Part shown: positions 36,868-48,900 of the stretch, piece by piece
How the letters are laid out: every line of letters begins with the position of its first letter
Position numbering within the stretch: position 1 is the first letter of the stretch
Assembly: GCA_001939145.1 (NCBI GenBank)
Contig: LSRX01000757.1
Location: 131,109 to 195,108 of the forward strand
Direction of reading: 5' to 3'
Length of the DNA: 64,000 nucleotides
Source: Symbiodinium microadriaticum
Taxonomy: Eukaryota > Sar > Dinophyceae > Suessiales > Symbiodiniaceae
Position numbers and translations under genes: made by a program
The notes under the pieces: generated by a model
Told to the model about the DNA's origin: nothing
Database searches by the model: none
What the model saw: the letters and a program-made list of their open reading frames with translations, nothing else

Positions 36868-39385
36868 GGACTCCGAAATACATTGGACGAGCCCGTCATG
36901 GAGACCATCATGAGAGATCTCAGGCCGATTTTTAGCCAATCATCAGGCAAGTTCACGAGGCATAGAGAGGCCTAAGGCGCGGGGCGTTGTCTGTAGATGC
37001 CACAGATTCTGAAGCTAGGGAGGTGTGCAGAATGGTGGTGGAATGTTGACCGGTAGAATCGGTGTGTCCGATCCAGCTGCGTAGCTATCCTGACTGCAAC
37101 CCTTGGTGCCCCTATCGACGATGACAAAAATATGGGTTTGTTTCGCAGTTCACCTAGTGTCGGAGGTCTATTGGAACCAAGCTGAAGTGCGCCAGCAGCT
37201 TGCTTGCTTGGACTTCACCCTCCCTCTTGCTCTTGCTGGCTTTTATGTTTGCTTGTTGTTTGCTTGTGTGTTTGTGTATGTGTTTGTGTGTGTCCCACCT
37301 CTCTGTGTGTGTGTGTGTGTGAGTGTGTTTTGGTGTATGGAATTCGGGTATGCAGTTCGGAGTCCAGTTGTCCAGATTTGAAGGCATATTGTGCAATCGT
37401 GCAGGGACAGTCCGCACCCACCGCATGAACCAGAATCATTCAGAAGCTTCTCCATGCGACAGGTACGTTATGCTGCCTAGAGCACGCGCCGACAAAGGCA
37501 GCGGTTTGCGGGAGTGGCTGCCTCAGTTGCCAGCTTGCACTCTGCAGTCGCTACTTCATCCGTCTGCTTTGCCAGGTGGGACCTCTGGGGTCCGTTGGTT
37601 CTCTGTTTAGCTTTGGGTGGCTTGGAGGCACCTGGCTTGTAGAGTTACATCCGCGCGACCTAGATGATATGTCTCGCAAAATGCGCAGGTGGATCCAGAA
37701 GTCCAGGCTGCTAAATCTGTTTCAATTCTGAGATACCGAGGCATCATGCTCTCTATGCGAGCAGACCAGGTTGGAAACCCACAGAGCTTGCAGTGTGAAC
37801 CGCAGGGCCGGTGCTCCATCCATAAGAAAATGATGCGTTGAGCATGAAAGTGTAGATGGTGTTTCAAGTGTGACACACCCACATATGATTATGATTGTGC
37901 AGCGGCCGCGTGTGTTGATGATGATTATTATTGCTGTCATTCCTGCTATGTCTGCCGTGTATACACAGTAATATACAAATACATGTTATGCACATCTTGC
38001 AACGGCATGCAGCGACACGGATGTGCGTCGTAAGACAGTATATCAAATCCATGAAGGTTGTGCAGCAGGTTCAGCAATATCCTGCTTGCATCGCATGCAG
38101 ATGTGTAGTCATGCAACAGTGCACGATGCAGTCGAGCACCATCCTGCCCGTACGTACGCATTTACGAACACATCGCCATAATGGGTTTCAGAGCTTTCAG
38201 TCGGCATGGGCCCTGAACCCTGAGCCCTGCACCACAAACCCAAATGAACCCTAACCCTCAACCTCAGAATCAAAAAGAGACGAGTACCGCTGCTGTGTGA
38301 GCTGCTTTTGAGACAATATTACAATGGAACCGCTGGTATTTTGAGCATGTGGTTCTTGATAGCAACATGTGAGCGCATTATGCAAGAAAGAAGTCTTCGT
38401 AGACAACGTGTCATGAAACGAACTGAGACTAGCACTGATTCTTTTGCAGATGAGAACCCAGACTGTTGCGCTAGGCCAGCTTGGCTTTTGCCCTGGTCTT
38501 CGTGATCGTGTGGGTAGGCTCAGGTGTCCACACCTTCCTGAGTTGAACGCGTGCATTCCTGCCTCGCTCGCAGTGTTCACATGCAAGCAACATCGTGGAC
38601 TTTTCGGTTTCTGGCACGCTTGTTGGTGTGGAACCCGCATTGCTGCAGGCATCGTGACCCTGAATGCAGTTCTCCTCAAAGGCAAGATCTCCTTCTTCCA
38701 GTCGGTTCGCGGCTTGGTTATCAGCACGCGATCTGTAGCGTGCGAACTCATCTCCCAGTGGAGCGCCCAGGTCTGTGTCTTGGGCCAGTGCCTCAGACAG
38801 CCTCTCGAACCCCCGACGCAGGTAGCTGGATGTTTCTGGGCTTTAAAGCCTCAGGCTACTGCATCTTCCCGCTGGTCATAGCTGCCTTCTGCTCCTTGCT
38901 TCTCCAAGTCATATGGCTGAAGGCGGAGAGTCCGTTGCTCCAACATTGGCTCAGCTGACCCTTCAGTGACGTAAATCCCCTTGTCAGGTCATCTTCGTTT
39001 GTGTAGGCTTTACATGGGCCACCGGTGCCTCAGTGCGGGCCCGAGGCTTTGGGCTTTGGAGGCCTGCAGTCCGTGAAAGCTCTGGAGGTGGCCTTCATGT
39101 CGGAGCTCCTGCCTGAGGATCGGAAGGCACAGCAGTGCACAGCGTGCTCCTTCAGCATGGCAAGACCTGGTCAAAAGTTTTCCAGTAGCGGGATGGGTGA
39201 GGAGACATGAGGCTGTGTCATCGGTTTCCACGCAGGCCTTGGGAGTCTATCCCGTCTGGTTGTTCTACGTGAGCCACCTGAGCATCAAGAATTTGCTCCA
39301 GCCACGCTTTGCTTCCACGCTTTTTGCAGCTTCGCACAAGTCGCCAAGTAAGGTGGCCATCGCGTGGCTCATCCTGATTTCCTGA
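36868..39385 (+). CDS. YIPF6-type Yip1-domain membrane protein
   Basis: Yip1-family proteins are small multi-span Golgi and ER membrane proteins that interact with Rab GTPases in vesicle traffic. Exons placed: 36868-36923 (NTLDEPVMETIMRDLR, the conserved cytosolic motif), 37576-37604 (WDLWGPLVL, start of membrane span 1), 38649-38704 (IVTLNAVLLKGKISFFQS), a 13-nt exon 38771-38783 (VCVLG across the junction), 38855-38907 (YCIFPLVIAAFCSLLLQ), 39007-39032 (FTWATGAS), 39088-39126 (VAFMSELLPEDRK), 39236-39268 (ALGVYPVWLFY), 39353-39385 (VAIAWLILIS, stop). The order and the TLDEPV, SFFQSVCVLGYC and YPV...AWLIL signatures match the YIPF6/Yip4 group. Some short pieces (near 37.4 kb, 38.6 kb and between 38907 and 39007) and the N-terminus were not located. 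Confidence 0.87.
37255..37325. repeat. (TG)n microsatellite in a Yip1-gene intron
   Basis: TTTG-type and TG repeats lie in the intron before the WDLWGPL exon. Confidence 0.8.
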
Positions 39386-42147
39386 GGCTTTAGCACAGGT
39401 CTCTGCATTTGATGCGTTTCGATCCGGGACAGCTCTGAGCGCTTAGAGCTCTGAATGTGTGGATGTCTCCGCGCGGCTGCTTAAGAGAGTGCAAGTGGTC
39501 CTCAACTAAATCAGGCCGTCTTATGTTGAACTCTCAGAAGCACCAGGTCCGTGACATGCCTGACAAGAGAGGCGTTTCACCCAAATGTGCAGCTAGAGTT
39601 CAGCTGCACCGACGAAAATGCTGTGGGCATGCCGGGCACTGTCAATGTATACTAGTGCCGTGCGTCGAACTGCTCCGGTTGGGAAGCTGATGCCGCTGCC
39701 CTTTTGGCTGACGAGCGCAGTTCGATTCCGAGATGCTTCTGACGACTGCAGATGTTCGTTGGGGTTGTTGTTAGAGTCGATGCATCTACAGATTCCCACA
39801 TACTCACGGGCCCACCAGCTGACTGGCTTCATTTCGTCGGCCTGCCGACATGTGCGAAGTCTGCGTGATGATGCCGGGATGTATTCTTCACCAAGCGGCT
39901 GGCTGTTGAAGCCACCTGCCCTGAGGCCAGACTGTGACTTCTTTTGTTAGGCTTGTCATCGCATGAAGTGACTCATGTTTGAGTTGTTGAGCGGAGCTTC
40001 ACAAAGTCACAGGCCATGTCATGGGCTGACGGCTCCAGCTCGGCAGCCATGGAGGAACGGCTTCCTTTCCCAACTTGGCTAGACAAATGGGTGTCAGTCA
40101 GGGCTTAAGCAGCTGGTCTCCGTCTCTCTGCCTGCGCGTGGCCTGCGCGCACAACGGCGCGGCTCTTGCACCTTTCTGCTGCACACTCTCGCGACAAACA
40201 CTCATGACAAAAACGCATCATTTCGTCAGCAGTGGCTCTGTGCTTGACATGAATATGTCTTGCTGACCAGCCTTGACACAGGCACAACTTGCACGCTGCT
40301 CCTCTTATCAGTCCAGAGGCAGGGCGAGCATGTGCCCATAGTAGCCGATAGTTTTACACCGCATTCTCATCTCGCGATGACTTCAAGTTTGCGAGAGGCC
40401 TGACATGATGCGTGCAATTTCTTGCGCAGGTCGGGCGGCTGAACAGTGCCGAGGCACATGCAGCCGTCCTCAAGAAGTGCGTCCTTAGACCACCTCGTGC
40501 CTCGAGTTCCAGCCAGCTGAAATCTGCCGTCAACGTCGCCTCGAAGCAGAAGTTCTTCGTGAAATGACTACAAATTGACACTGGTTTTGTTCTGTCCTGC
40601 TCCAGGAGGTGCTCAGCTACTTCCACAACCTTCCCAAAAAACGTGCTGCCGACCAGGCAGGCTCCTATGCAAGGCCTTTGATAGCCATGTTTCAATGCCA
40701 CGAACGAGTGCTTAGTCATGGCTTACAGAGTCTGTGAGGAATGATACCACTGATATTATTTCCGGTCATGAGCTGTATGTCTGCAACAATAAGTCTTTAT
40801 CAATGTCGTCGAGGTCGCAGCCGTCGTCGTGAATGTGGTGCCAGTGACGGTAAACTACACGGTACTACTCGTGATGGAAGTCAATGGGGTGGTGTTGTAT
40901 GAGGCTGCACCAGTCTTGGTAGTGCAACGTACTGTTTGTCGTGGTACTCGCGTCGACGTTACCGTCAGCGCTGATGGTGGTGACGTGAAGGAGGGTCGTC
41001 GTACCACAAGAGAAATCGAAAACAAGATGCAAGGCGCTAGCCTGTCTGCTGCGCCTCGGTGGTCTTTCAAAGCGTCAAGCAGTGCAGGACAGGGCAAGCC
41101 CGCAACTACTGGGAGTGTTAGTGCTGGACCTGCGCCCAGATATGTTCAAGTCAAGCTGCTGTAGAGCTGGAAGCTGCTTCTGGTAACCAAAAGACATGCC
41201 ATGCCATGCCTGCAGAACTGAAACCTTGAAGCTGCTTCTCAAGTGGCTCTGCTTCTCGCGAATTGAATTGCACTTAGCATGACATCTGCTGCAGGACTCC
41301 AAGCTCGACGAGATTCTCTCAGCACTAATGAAGCACATGCCGAAGGCGTGGGCTTGAATTAGAAGCAGAGCCCTGCAACTAATTCCTAGAATCTGGAATC
41401 TCTTCGAACCGCAGCCCTCAGGCGCTGCGTGGCCCTCGCGCTCTCGGCGCGGCGCTTGTCGCCCTGGCGCGTCTCCGTGGTTCGAGAGCCCAGGCCGACC
41501 CTGAAGTGACTGCAAAACTGCCATATACCTCCACCACACTTCCTACTTACGTAAGTGGCTTTAGACCTCGTGATCATGGCACTCCCTCGGAATCCTGTAG
41601 CACTTCTCGGGGGATTTCCAGGAGCTGCGGCGACGCTGCCTTGCGCGCGCCGCCTATGAGTATTTAAGGTTGCGAGTTTAGGGTTTAGGGTTTTTAAGGT
41701 TGTGAGGGTATTTAGCTTGAATGCAGGGCTCCTGTATAAAGGAGCCCGTACANCATTATTAGCCTAAATAGGCAAGGGGTCCCCTAACTTATAGTAGGGG
41801 ATCCTTTTCAGAAGGAACCTAAAAGGGACCCTAATTTGGAGAACTACTGTACCCAGATGAGGAGCCTCAAGACTCAAGACGAAAAGAAAGAGACCCGACC
41901 CAGAGAGCCCAGAGCCCGGACCTCCCACTTATCCCCTTGTCCTAAAAAAGGCGCGGAGGGAGCTCGAGCGCATGGTGGGCTTTGGCCAAGGCGCGAGAGG
42001 TTTCACTCTGCCCCAGGGCTTCCTGTCCCTCAACCCTATAAACCCCGAAACCCCTATAACCTTATAACCCTAAACCCCCAAACCCTAAACCCCTAAACCC
42101 CTAAACGCTAAACCCTCGTTTTGGGCGCTGTGAGGCGGCAAGTCCAA
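39386..42147. other. intergenic stretch between the Yip1-family and ClpB genes
   Basis: It holds one possible terminal exon (listed separately) and TTTAGGG-type motifs (41665-41700, 42040-42115). It also has a run of small hairpins at 41735-41830, for example GGGCTCCT paired with AGGAGCCC at 41738-41760, with an ambiguous n at 41753. No promoter elements can be named; dinoflagellates generally lack a TATA box. Confidence 0.45.
40430..40567 (+). CDS. candidate terminal exon, unknown basic protein
   Basis: After GCGCAG|G, 45 codons run open to TGA at 40565-40567. They include NSAEAHAAVLKKCVLRPP and end SKQKFFVK. The composition is Ala- and Lys-rich and protein-like. No family is recognised and no partner exons were found in the 1 kb upstream. 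Confidence 0.35.
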   Translation, partial: VGRLNSAEAHAAVLKKCVLRPPRASSSSQLKSAVNVASKQKFFVK

Positions 42148-42255
42148 GGAGATTCCCTTCACCACCTCGGCCCGACAGGTGCTGGAGGAGATTCGACGAT
42201 ACTTTTCTCCGATCCCGGGGCTTAGGGTTTAGGGCCGTTTAGGGTTTAGGGCTTA
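42035..42255. repeat. interstitial TTTAGGG/CCCTAAA telomere-type repeats
   Basis: CCCTAAA tracts at 42040-42115 are followed by TTTAGGG tracts at 42222-42255, that is, facing orientations within about 200 bp. Similar short tracts lie at 16930-16950, 38205-38262, 41665-41700, 43668-43702, 46898-46975, 53612-53635, 53970-53990 and 58366-58437. Confidence 0.85.
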
Positions 42256-42925
42256 GAGTATACGGATGTGTATGTAGAGTGTATAGCGTTCTCTGTCAGG
42301 ACTCCGTGGAGTGCGCCCGCGAGCGAGGCGCGCCGTCTGTCGGAAAGCTGCCCCAAAACTTCGGAGCTGTGCCCGGCCCGCTTTGCCCCTTCTACTTGCC
42401 CAGACATGCAGCAAGTGAACACCTGCCATCTGCTGCGGGCGCTTCTACGACAGGCCCGGCCGGGGGGGATCCTTGTTGGCGAACTCACTGTGCGCTGTGT
42501 GAATTCAGGTTGAGAGCAACGGCTGCAAGCTGTCCGCGGCTCAGAAGGTGTTTGGTTTGGCGACGGGCCGGGACGTTCGGGGGGCTTTGAAGGTCCTGTT
42601 GTGCTCAGTGTCTCCCTAGGCTCGCGAAGGTGCTGGCCACGGACAGCCCGCAGGCGCGAGTCGAGTCGGGCACTGCAGAAAAAGTCTGGGCAGCTGCCCG
42701 CGCGTTCTCTTGGAGGTGCTCCGCGAGAGGGTGCTGGCAGCCCTTGCGCAGCAGGAGAGCACCGAGGTCACCGGAGACAAGGCGCCGCTAAGCCGCTAGC
42801 GGCTAGGGGCCCGGCTAAAGCTCGGAAGTCTCAAGGCTGAGCTCTCCCTGCAGGTCTTGGCAGGTGCTGTGCGTCCGGCCATCGAGGATGAGGTGGACTT
42901 GACTCAGACGCAGCGGCCTTTGAGG
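42148..42925 (+). CDS. ClpB N-domain exon group (tentative borders)
   Basis: Candidate pieces: about 42148-42190 ([12 protein letters not shown]), about 42320-42350 ([10 protein letters not shown]), about 42413-42453 ([13 protein letters not shown], matching the HLL-x-ALL motif of Clp N domains), about 42508-42546 ([13 protein letters not shown]), 42716-42766 ([14 protein letters not shown]) and 42854-about 42920 ([12 protein letters not shown]). Individually they are weak; HLLRALLRQ is the best. The N domain is the least conserved part of Clp proteins, so missing or wrong exons are likely. Confidence 0.5.
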
Positions 42926-45900
42926 GGGGCCCTGCTCGGAGGTTGGGTAGGTATAAGTGGGGTTATAGGGCCACTATAGCTATAACCCATATTAGGGGAC
43001 TTATAACCCCACTTATAACTACCCATGAACCTCCAAGTGAAGAAGAAAGGCTCAGAGCCTCGGTGCGCTCCGTGCGCTCCGAGGCTCAAGTTCGGCACGG
43101 ACCTGACAGAGGCAGCACGCGAGGGGCGTCTCGACCCGCTGGTTGGTCGGGGCCCAGAGATGGGGGACATGCGGGCGTATCGTCTGAGAATGCACGGTAT
43201 GGAGGAGACGAAGCTGTGACAACACTGACGTCATTCAGTCGTACCAAAAGTGGCGACATGGGGAAAGAGTGATTGTAAATGGTTGCATCCACTGGTGCAG
43301 AGAAGCGTTGCTTGCGCTACATCTAGAGCCACAGTCTGCAAGACGATGTCTGCCACGTCGTACTCAAGCCTGCTCCAGGGACATCTTTCGAATAAGTTGT
43401 ATGTTGACCCCTCGCAGAGCGGATGTATTGCTCCTGGATCAGCAAACATTCCAGCCGCACTGTAAACCTTGAGGAAGCTATATCCAAGACATCTGTTATG
43501 TGTTCGTGCCAGCCTTCGACATGAGTTGCCGAGGTCGTCACGAGGAGCTGCGTCGAACAATCCGCATCCTTGGTCGCCGCACCAAAAACAATCCCGTGCT
43601 GGTGGGTGAGGCCCGGATCTCCTCCTATTTCTCACTGTCTCCCCTCCTCCTCTTTCGTCCGCTCCTCGGTTTAGGGTTTAGGGAGGGTTTAGGGTTTAGG
43701 GTGGAACCAGATGTCTTGGTGAACACCACCCGCTTTCTGACAAAATCCTCCAGCTCTCGGTGGTTTGTAGGTGCTTGCAGTATGGGCACACATGCAGGCT
43801 GGTGTGGGGAAGACGTCCATCGCTCTTGGGCTGGCTCAGCTCATTGCCGAGGGGAAGGTCCCTTTGAACCTCAAGGACTTACGGGAGCGGGGTGAGGGCG
43901 GGGGGGAAGGGTGCTTTAGCTTCTACTGCAGGATCAGGGGGTAGGTGGGTGGGTGTTTGTGTTTTTAGGGGCCTTTAGTGGGGGCACTGAGGATGTGTGG
44001 TTCTATGGGTTTCGGGGCTTCAGGGGGTTTAGGGGTCGTTGTTGACTTGGCTTCCGGGTTTTATAGGGTTTGGGGATTGCTTGAGGGATTACGACATCGG
44101 GCGAGCCACCTCCGGCAAAGCACAGTTAATACAGTCGAGATAGACAATCTTCATTCCTTGCCAAGTGTTCTCGTATTGCCGTCGGGCTTAGACTAGAGGC
44201 TTGCAGACGACGATTTCTCGTAGATAGCTGCCGGAATAATAAGGCTGGTGGCGGTGGATCCCCTTCTGAGTGTTGTTGATTCGTGCACGGCCTTGACCGT
44301 TTTGGGTTCTTCTGGAGCCTCTGGGAGGCGGCCTTTTGGGTAACTCAAAAGCCTTAGGCTTAGGCTAATACACGAAACGAAAGCAAAGTTTCCCAGACGT
44401 CATGCGGACAAGACTTCTAAGAGGAAGTAGAGAGGAGAGTTCTTCCTTCCGCGTAGTCGGCATCAGCGCGACGCCGGCCATTCATCATGGCGATCTTGTA
44501 GATTGGCACTATATACCTTTTCGTAGTTCAAGCCATGTGTCCAGGACAAGCGTGTTTGCAGCTTAGCCTCCGAGTAGTGTGGCCACGTGGCCCACAAGCG
44601 ACAGTTTCAGGGATTTTTACAGGAGTACTCCCTTTTCCGAGGTTGTCCAGCTCGATTTGGCGCTGCTGTTGGCCGGCACGCGCTATCGAGGTGACTTCGA
44701 GGCAAGGCCGCACGGCCCAGGGCATCTTGGGAAAGTCGATCGGATGTTTGCGTGGCCGTGGCGTCAGGAGCGGTTGCGTGCCGTGGTGAAGGAAGTCACG
44801 GACAGCAAGCGCCGTGTCATTCTCGTGGTTGACGAGGCCTTTTGTGGAGAGCATCGAGGGAAGCCTTTGAGTCGGTAACCGGCGTTGGCCATGGCAACAG
44901 GTTCACACCCTCGTGGGTGCAGGCAGCGGTGGTGGCGACACCGGAGGTGGAATGGACGCGGCCGGCAGCCAAGTCTCAACCCCGACCCTTCTACAGTAGC
45001 ACAGTAGCACCCTTGAGGCTTCCTCGCAGTCTGTTCTTGTCCCGAGGCCAATCTCTTGAAGCCCGCTTTGGCCCGCGGCGAGCGCGAAGCCAAGTCATGC
45101 AGGAAGCTGGGATGAAGCCAGGATGGAGCATAGAGGGGCGCGCCAAACATGTATATGTGAGACAGAGAGGGGCCGGGTTTCGATAGCCAGTCTTTTGCTC
45201 CATCGTCTACCCGAGCCCCTTTTTGTCAAACTGGCGGGGAGGGAGGGAGAGAGAGAGAGAGAGAGCTGTTTCTATGCCGTGTCCGGGCATATCCCATTGT
45301 CAGTTTGCAGTCGACTCTCACGCTCTCAGAAAAGGGGGTCACCCCAGAGACAGACCCAGAGCCTCATGGGTCCCAGAGTCGTCCTATGCAAGCGGGAGAA
45401 GAAGAGAGAGGTGGTGCAAGAAGGGCGGGTTGAACGCCTGAACGTCGGTTACGCGATCCCTTTAACTCTAACGTGTGGTAGAGGCTTGAACTGGGGCTGT
45501 TGTGGGTCGATTTTGTCCCATGTGCTGCCGTTGGTGCTGATTTTTTGATCCACTCACTCTGAATAAGAGTTCGCGCCACGAAAGTTTCACGATCGGCGAA
45601 ACAATATCCGCTTCTTGCCTTCTTTCATGCCTGGTAGTAGGACAGAGAGAGAGAGAGAGGGAGGAGGGTATGCTAACGAATATACTCTGCAGTACGGTAG
45701 CACGACTGTGTAGCAGAGTTCAGGTTAATGCGCTGCTGCTCCTAATCCCAGAGTCTCCGGACTCCTGACTTCTGAGGCTGCAATGCATCGGAGCCACAAC
45801 GTTGGACGAGCCCGGCACTTGATTCAAGACGGGGATCTCCAACTTGCTCTATCAGCGAGCTCCCCAAAACAAAATAAAAGCAAAGTCTACAAAACAGGGG

Positions 45901-48900
45901 GCACTCAGGTGGGTCTCCTGACCTTTTTCGGTTACCTTCCCTCGAGATTCTCTTGAGGTATCGCAAGTACATCGAGCGAGATCCGGCATTGGAGAGGCGT
46001 TTCCAGCCCGTGAAGCACTCAGAGCATGCTGCAGGGACCTATAGGAAGCGCGCCCGCATCCCAGGGTGCCTGCCACTCCCATGGTGCAGCAATGCAGCAA
46101 GGGGCCTTTCTGCTAGGCAGCCCCCGCGAAGCTTCAAGTTTCTGGATGACCGACCTTTCGAGTGTCTCCCATCGCATATGAATCCCTGTGCCTACGACCC
46201 GACGTCCAAGTGAGGATTCATGTGCAAAGGCCTCGGCCTAACTTGAGTTAGCATATACCATTTCCATTTTCTAACCATGCCCACCCCCCTAGGCCACCCG
46301 AAGACCCAAAACCATAACAACCTATGCCTCAACCTCAATCCCACCTCAAGACCCACACCACTACCCCAATATTTCATAACAACCTATGACCACCAACCTT
46401 CAAACCACCCCCTAGCACCCAAACCATAACAACCTATACCTCAACCCCCAACTCACCAAAAGACCCATAGGAAAGACCCACCTGAAGAAACCCATACTAT
46501 GGAACCACCCACATCCCCATAGAAAACAGCATACTCAAAACCCATACACCAATACCCCCATAGAAAAACCCACAACACCCAACCCGAAATCCCCAACCTT
46601 AGAAAATGGAAATGGTATTCTCTAATAAAAAATATAATAGTAATAATGTTTTTGGTAACAAGGTAGAAACCGTGAAGTTGTACTCTGCAACATCTTAAAG
46701 TTTATAATTTAACTCACTTAGCAACTTTCTCCATTTTTACTAATCTCACTTGCACCCCTCTCAACACCACCCGACCCGAAGACCAAAATCTCAACACACA
46801 GAACACACAGAACACCACTCCGACTGACTCCGACTGACTACAGCCAGCGGACCAGAAGAGCCGTATAGGTCTCCCCATCGCACCCCCGACAAAAAACCCT
46901 AAACCCCGACAAACCCTTGACTAAACCTTGAATATGGAAATGGTCAGATAGGTTAGGGTTTTAGGTTTAGGGGGCTTCACATGTTATGGCATAGTTCCGC
47001 TGGCCTTTCATCAGCGACGGCAACTAAATCAAGTGGACGATCAGGCATAGAGATTTCCCATGCAGGCCGCCATCAAGCAACACGGAAAGACAGCACCACA
47101 GAAAAACTGCCTGCTTGAACATCGCGTTCCGTGCCATGCCTTCCGGTGAGCCTGCCACCAAGCGTCAGCGACTGGTATGGTTGAGCAATAGGGGGCGCGA
47201 TCAGGATGTGTTATTAGAAGAGGGCGCCATTGGCGCCCAGCTGCGTCGGAAAGCTGAGCCAGACATGAACGACAAGCAGCTTTCATATGTGAGGCTGGTC
47301 AAAAAGGACGGCACAGAAAAAAAATAAATTGGCATCTATTGGCATCTCCAAGGACACTGCTTTGACAGTAGTTGTGGACCCCATGCCGATGCCAGAACAG
47401 GCAAAACCGGCATCTCGTCAGAAGCAGCACGTGTTTCCGTTTCAGACCTGCATGCCAGCACCAGTAGGCCACTGCAGTTTTTCGTGCCAGGTGTTTGTTC
47501 CTTACTGCGTTTCATGCTACTTTGGGGTGTCGAGTGTTCGGGTTTGGGATGTTCTTGTGTTGTTGGCTGCTGACCTGTGTTAGGTAGACAAGTGGTTCCA
47601 CGTCACAGGTGCCCTGATGGGCTGGGCTAACCAGTTTCGTGCTCGCGAGTCAGTGTTTGGACTTGCCTCGAAGTGTTCGGCAAGAGGTGTCAAAGACCAG
47701 TGCATTCGACATGCCAACAAAGAAGGTGCTGCTGACGACATTTTGATTGACCTGTGGTTTGACTCATTCAAAGAGTACCAGAAGTTTGACGCCGGCCTTT
47801 ACGAACGCAAGGACCTTTTTGGCAAGGATAGCATGAAGCTACAATGCCAGGAGTCTCTTCTCCCAGAGTCGCAAACTCAACCAGTTCTTGCCAGCGATTA
47901 CTCCAGCAACCCAGACAGTCCGCTCCAGTATGCCCAGTCTGGTTGTATTGCAGGGGCTACTGCAGCATCTGGTCTGCGCATGAAGCTTGAACACCAAAGG
48001 ATAGACAAGACTGCAGTTAAGACATACGAGAACATGCATATCATTCCAGCAGCTCTGTTGCAAGATGATCGCAAGCTCTCGTGCAGGTGGCTTTTCTTGA
48101 GTGGCAGTGCAGAGTTCCACAAATGGTTCGATGGCCCCGACACAGCGCCGCACATCACTGTGACCATAGACAAGGAAACGGCTTCCGTTTTCGAGGGCAT
48201 GACAGATTTTACTCTGAAGGTGGACACCTCAAAGGTCGAGCTCGATGCTGCGATTCTCCAGCCAGACGGTGCTTCAAAGTTACCGGCTGGCATCGGTTAT
48301 GCAACTCTAGTGCGCATTCCGTCATCTCAGGCTGACAACTTCAGACTTGCGCTGGAGTGGCGAGCCGAGTGTTGTGCTGAGGCCTGGAAGAGAGCGAAGT
48401 CAGACCAGAAAGTGAACATCAATGATGCTAAGCAGAAGCGGATTACATTTCTTTCTTGTTCACGCACTCCTAATGATTTCTTTGATCCTCTAAAGTCCCA
48501 AATATTCCACTAAGGATGCAGCAGGAGCTGGATGGTGGCGATGTGTGGACCTGAAAGATGACCTTAAGTCGGCCATCGAGGCTGCAAAAGTATCTCTCGA
48601 AGAAGGAGGTGCCGACGAGATTTGAGAGCGCACGACTTGGAAGCCGGGTAAAGCAAGAGCGGAACGTCACGAGTGTCCCTTGTTTCACAGAGTTGGCAAG
48701 ACTGCAGTCTTGCGAACTTGGGGAGTATGGCTTCAAAGGCAAAAGCAAAAATATTCCTTATAGCCTTGACGACTCAGACACGCAGTCATGTCATGGTTGC
48801 AAACGCATTGCTCGGCATGTACGTCGGTGAGACATAGCCGAAGTACTTTTCAAACGTACGCTCTTCACTATGCGCGCGCAACAAAAAGCAGAGATTTCGA

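Noticed and set aside
44526..44880. Minus-strand frame at 44528-44854 as an independent gene
   Set aside because: It is antisense to two well-supported ClpB exons and has no family features.
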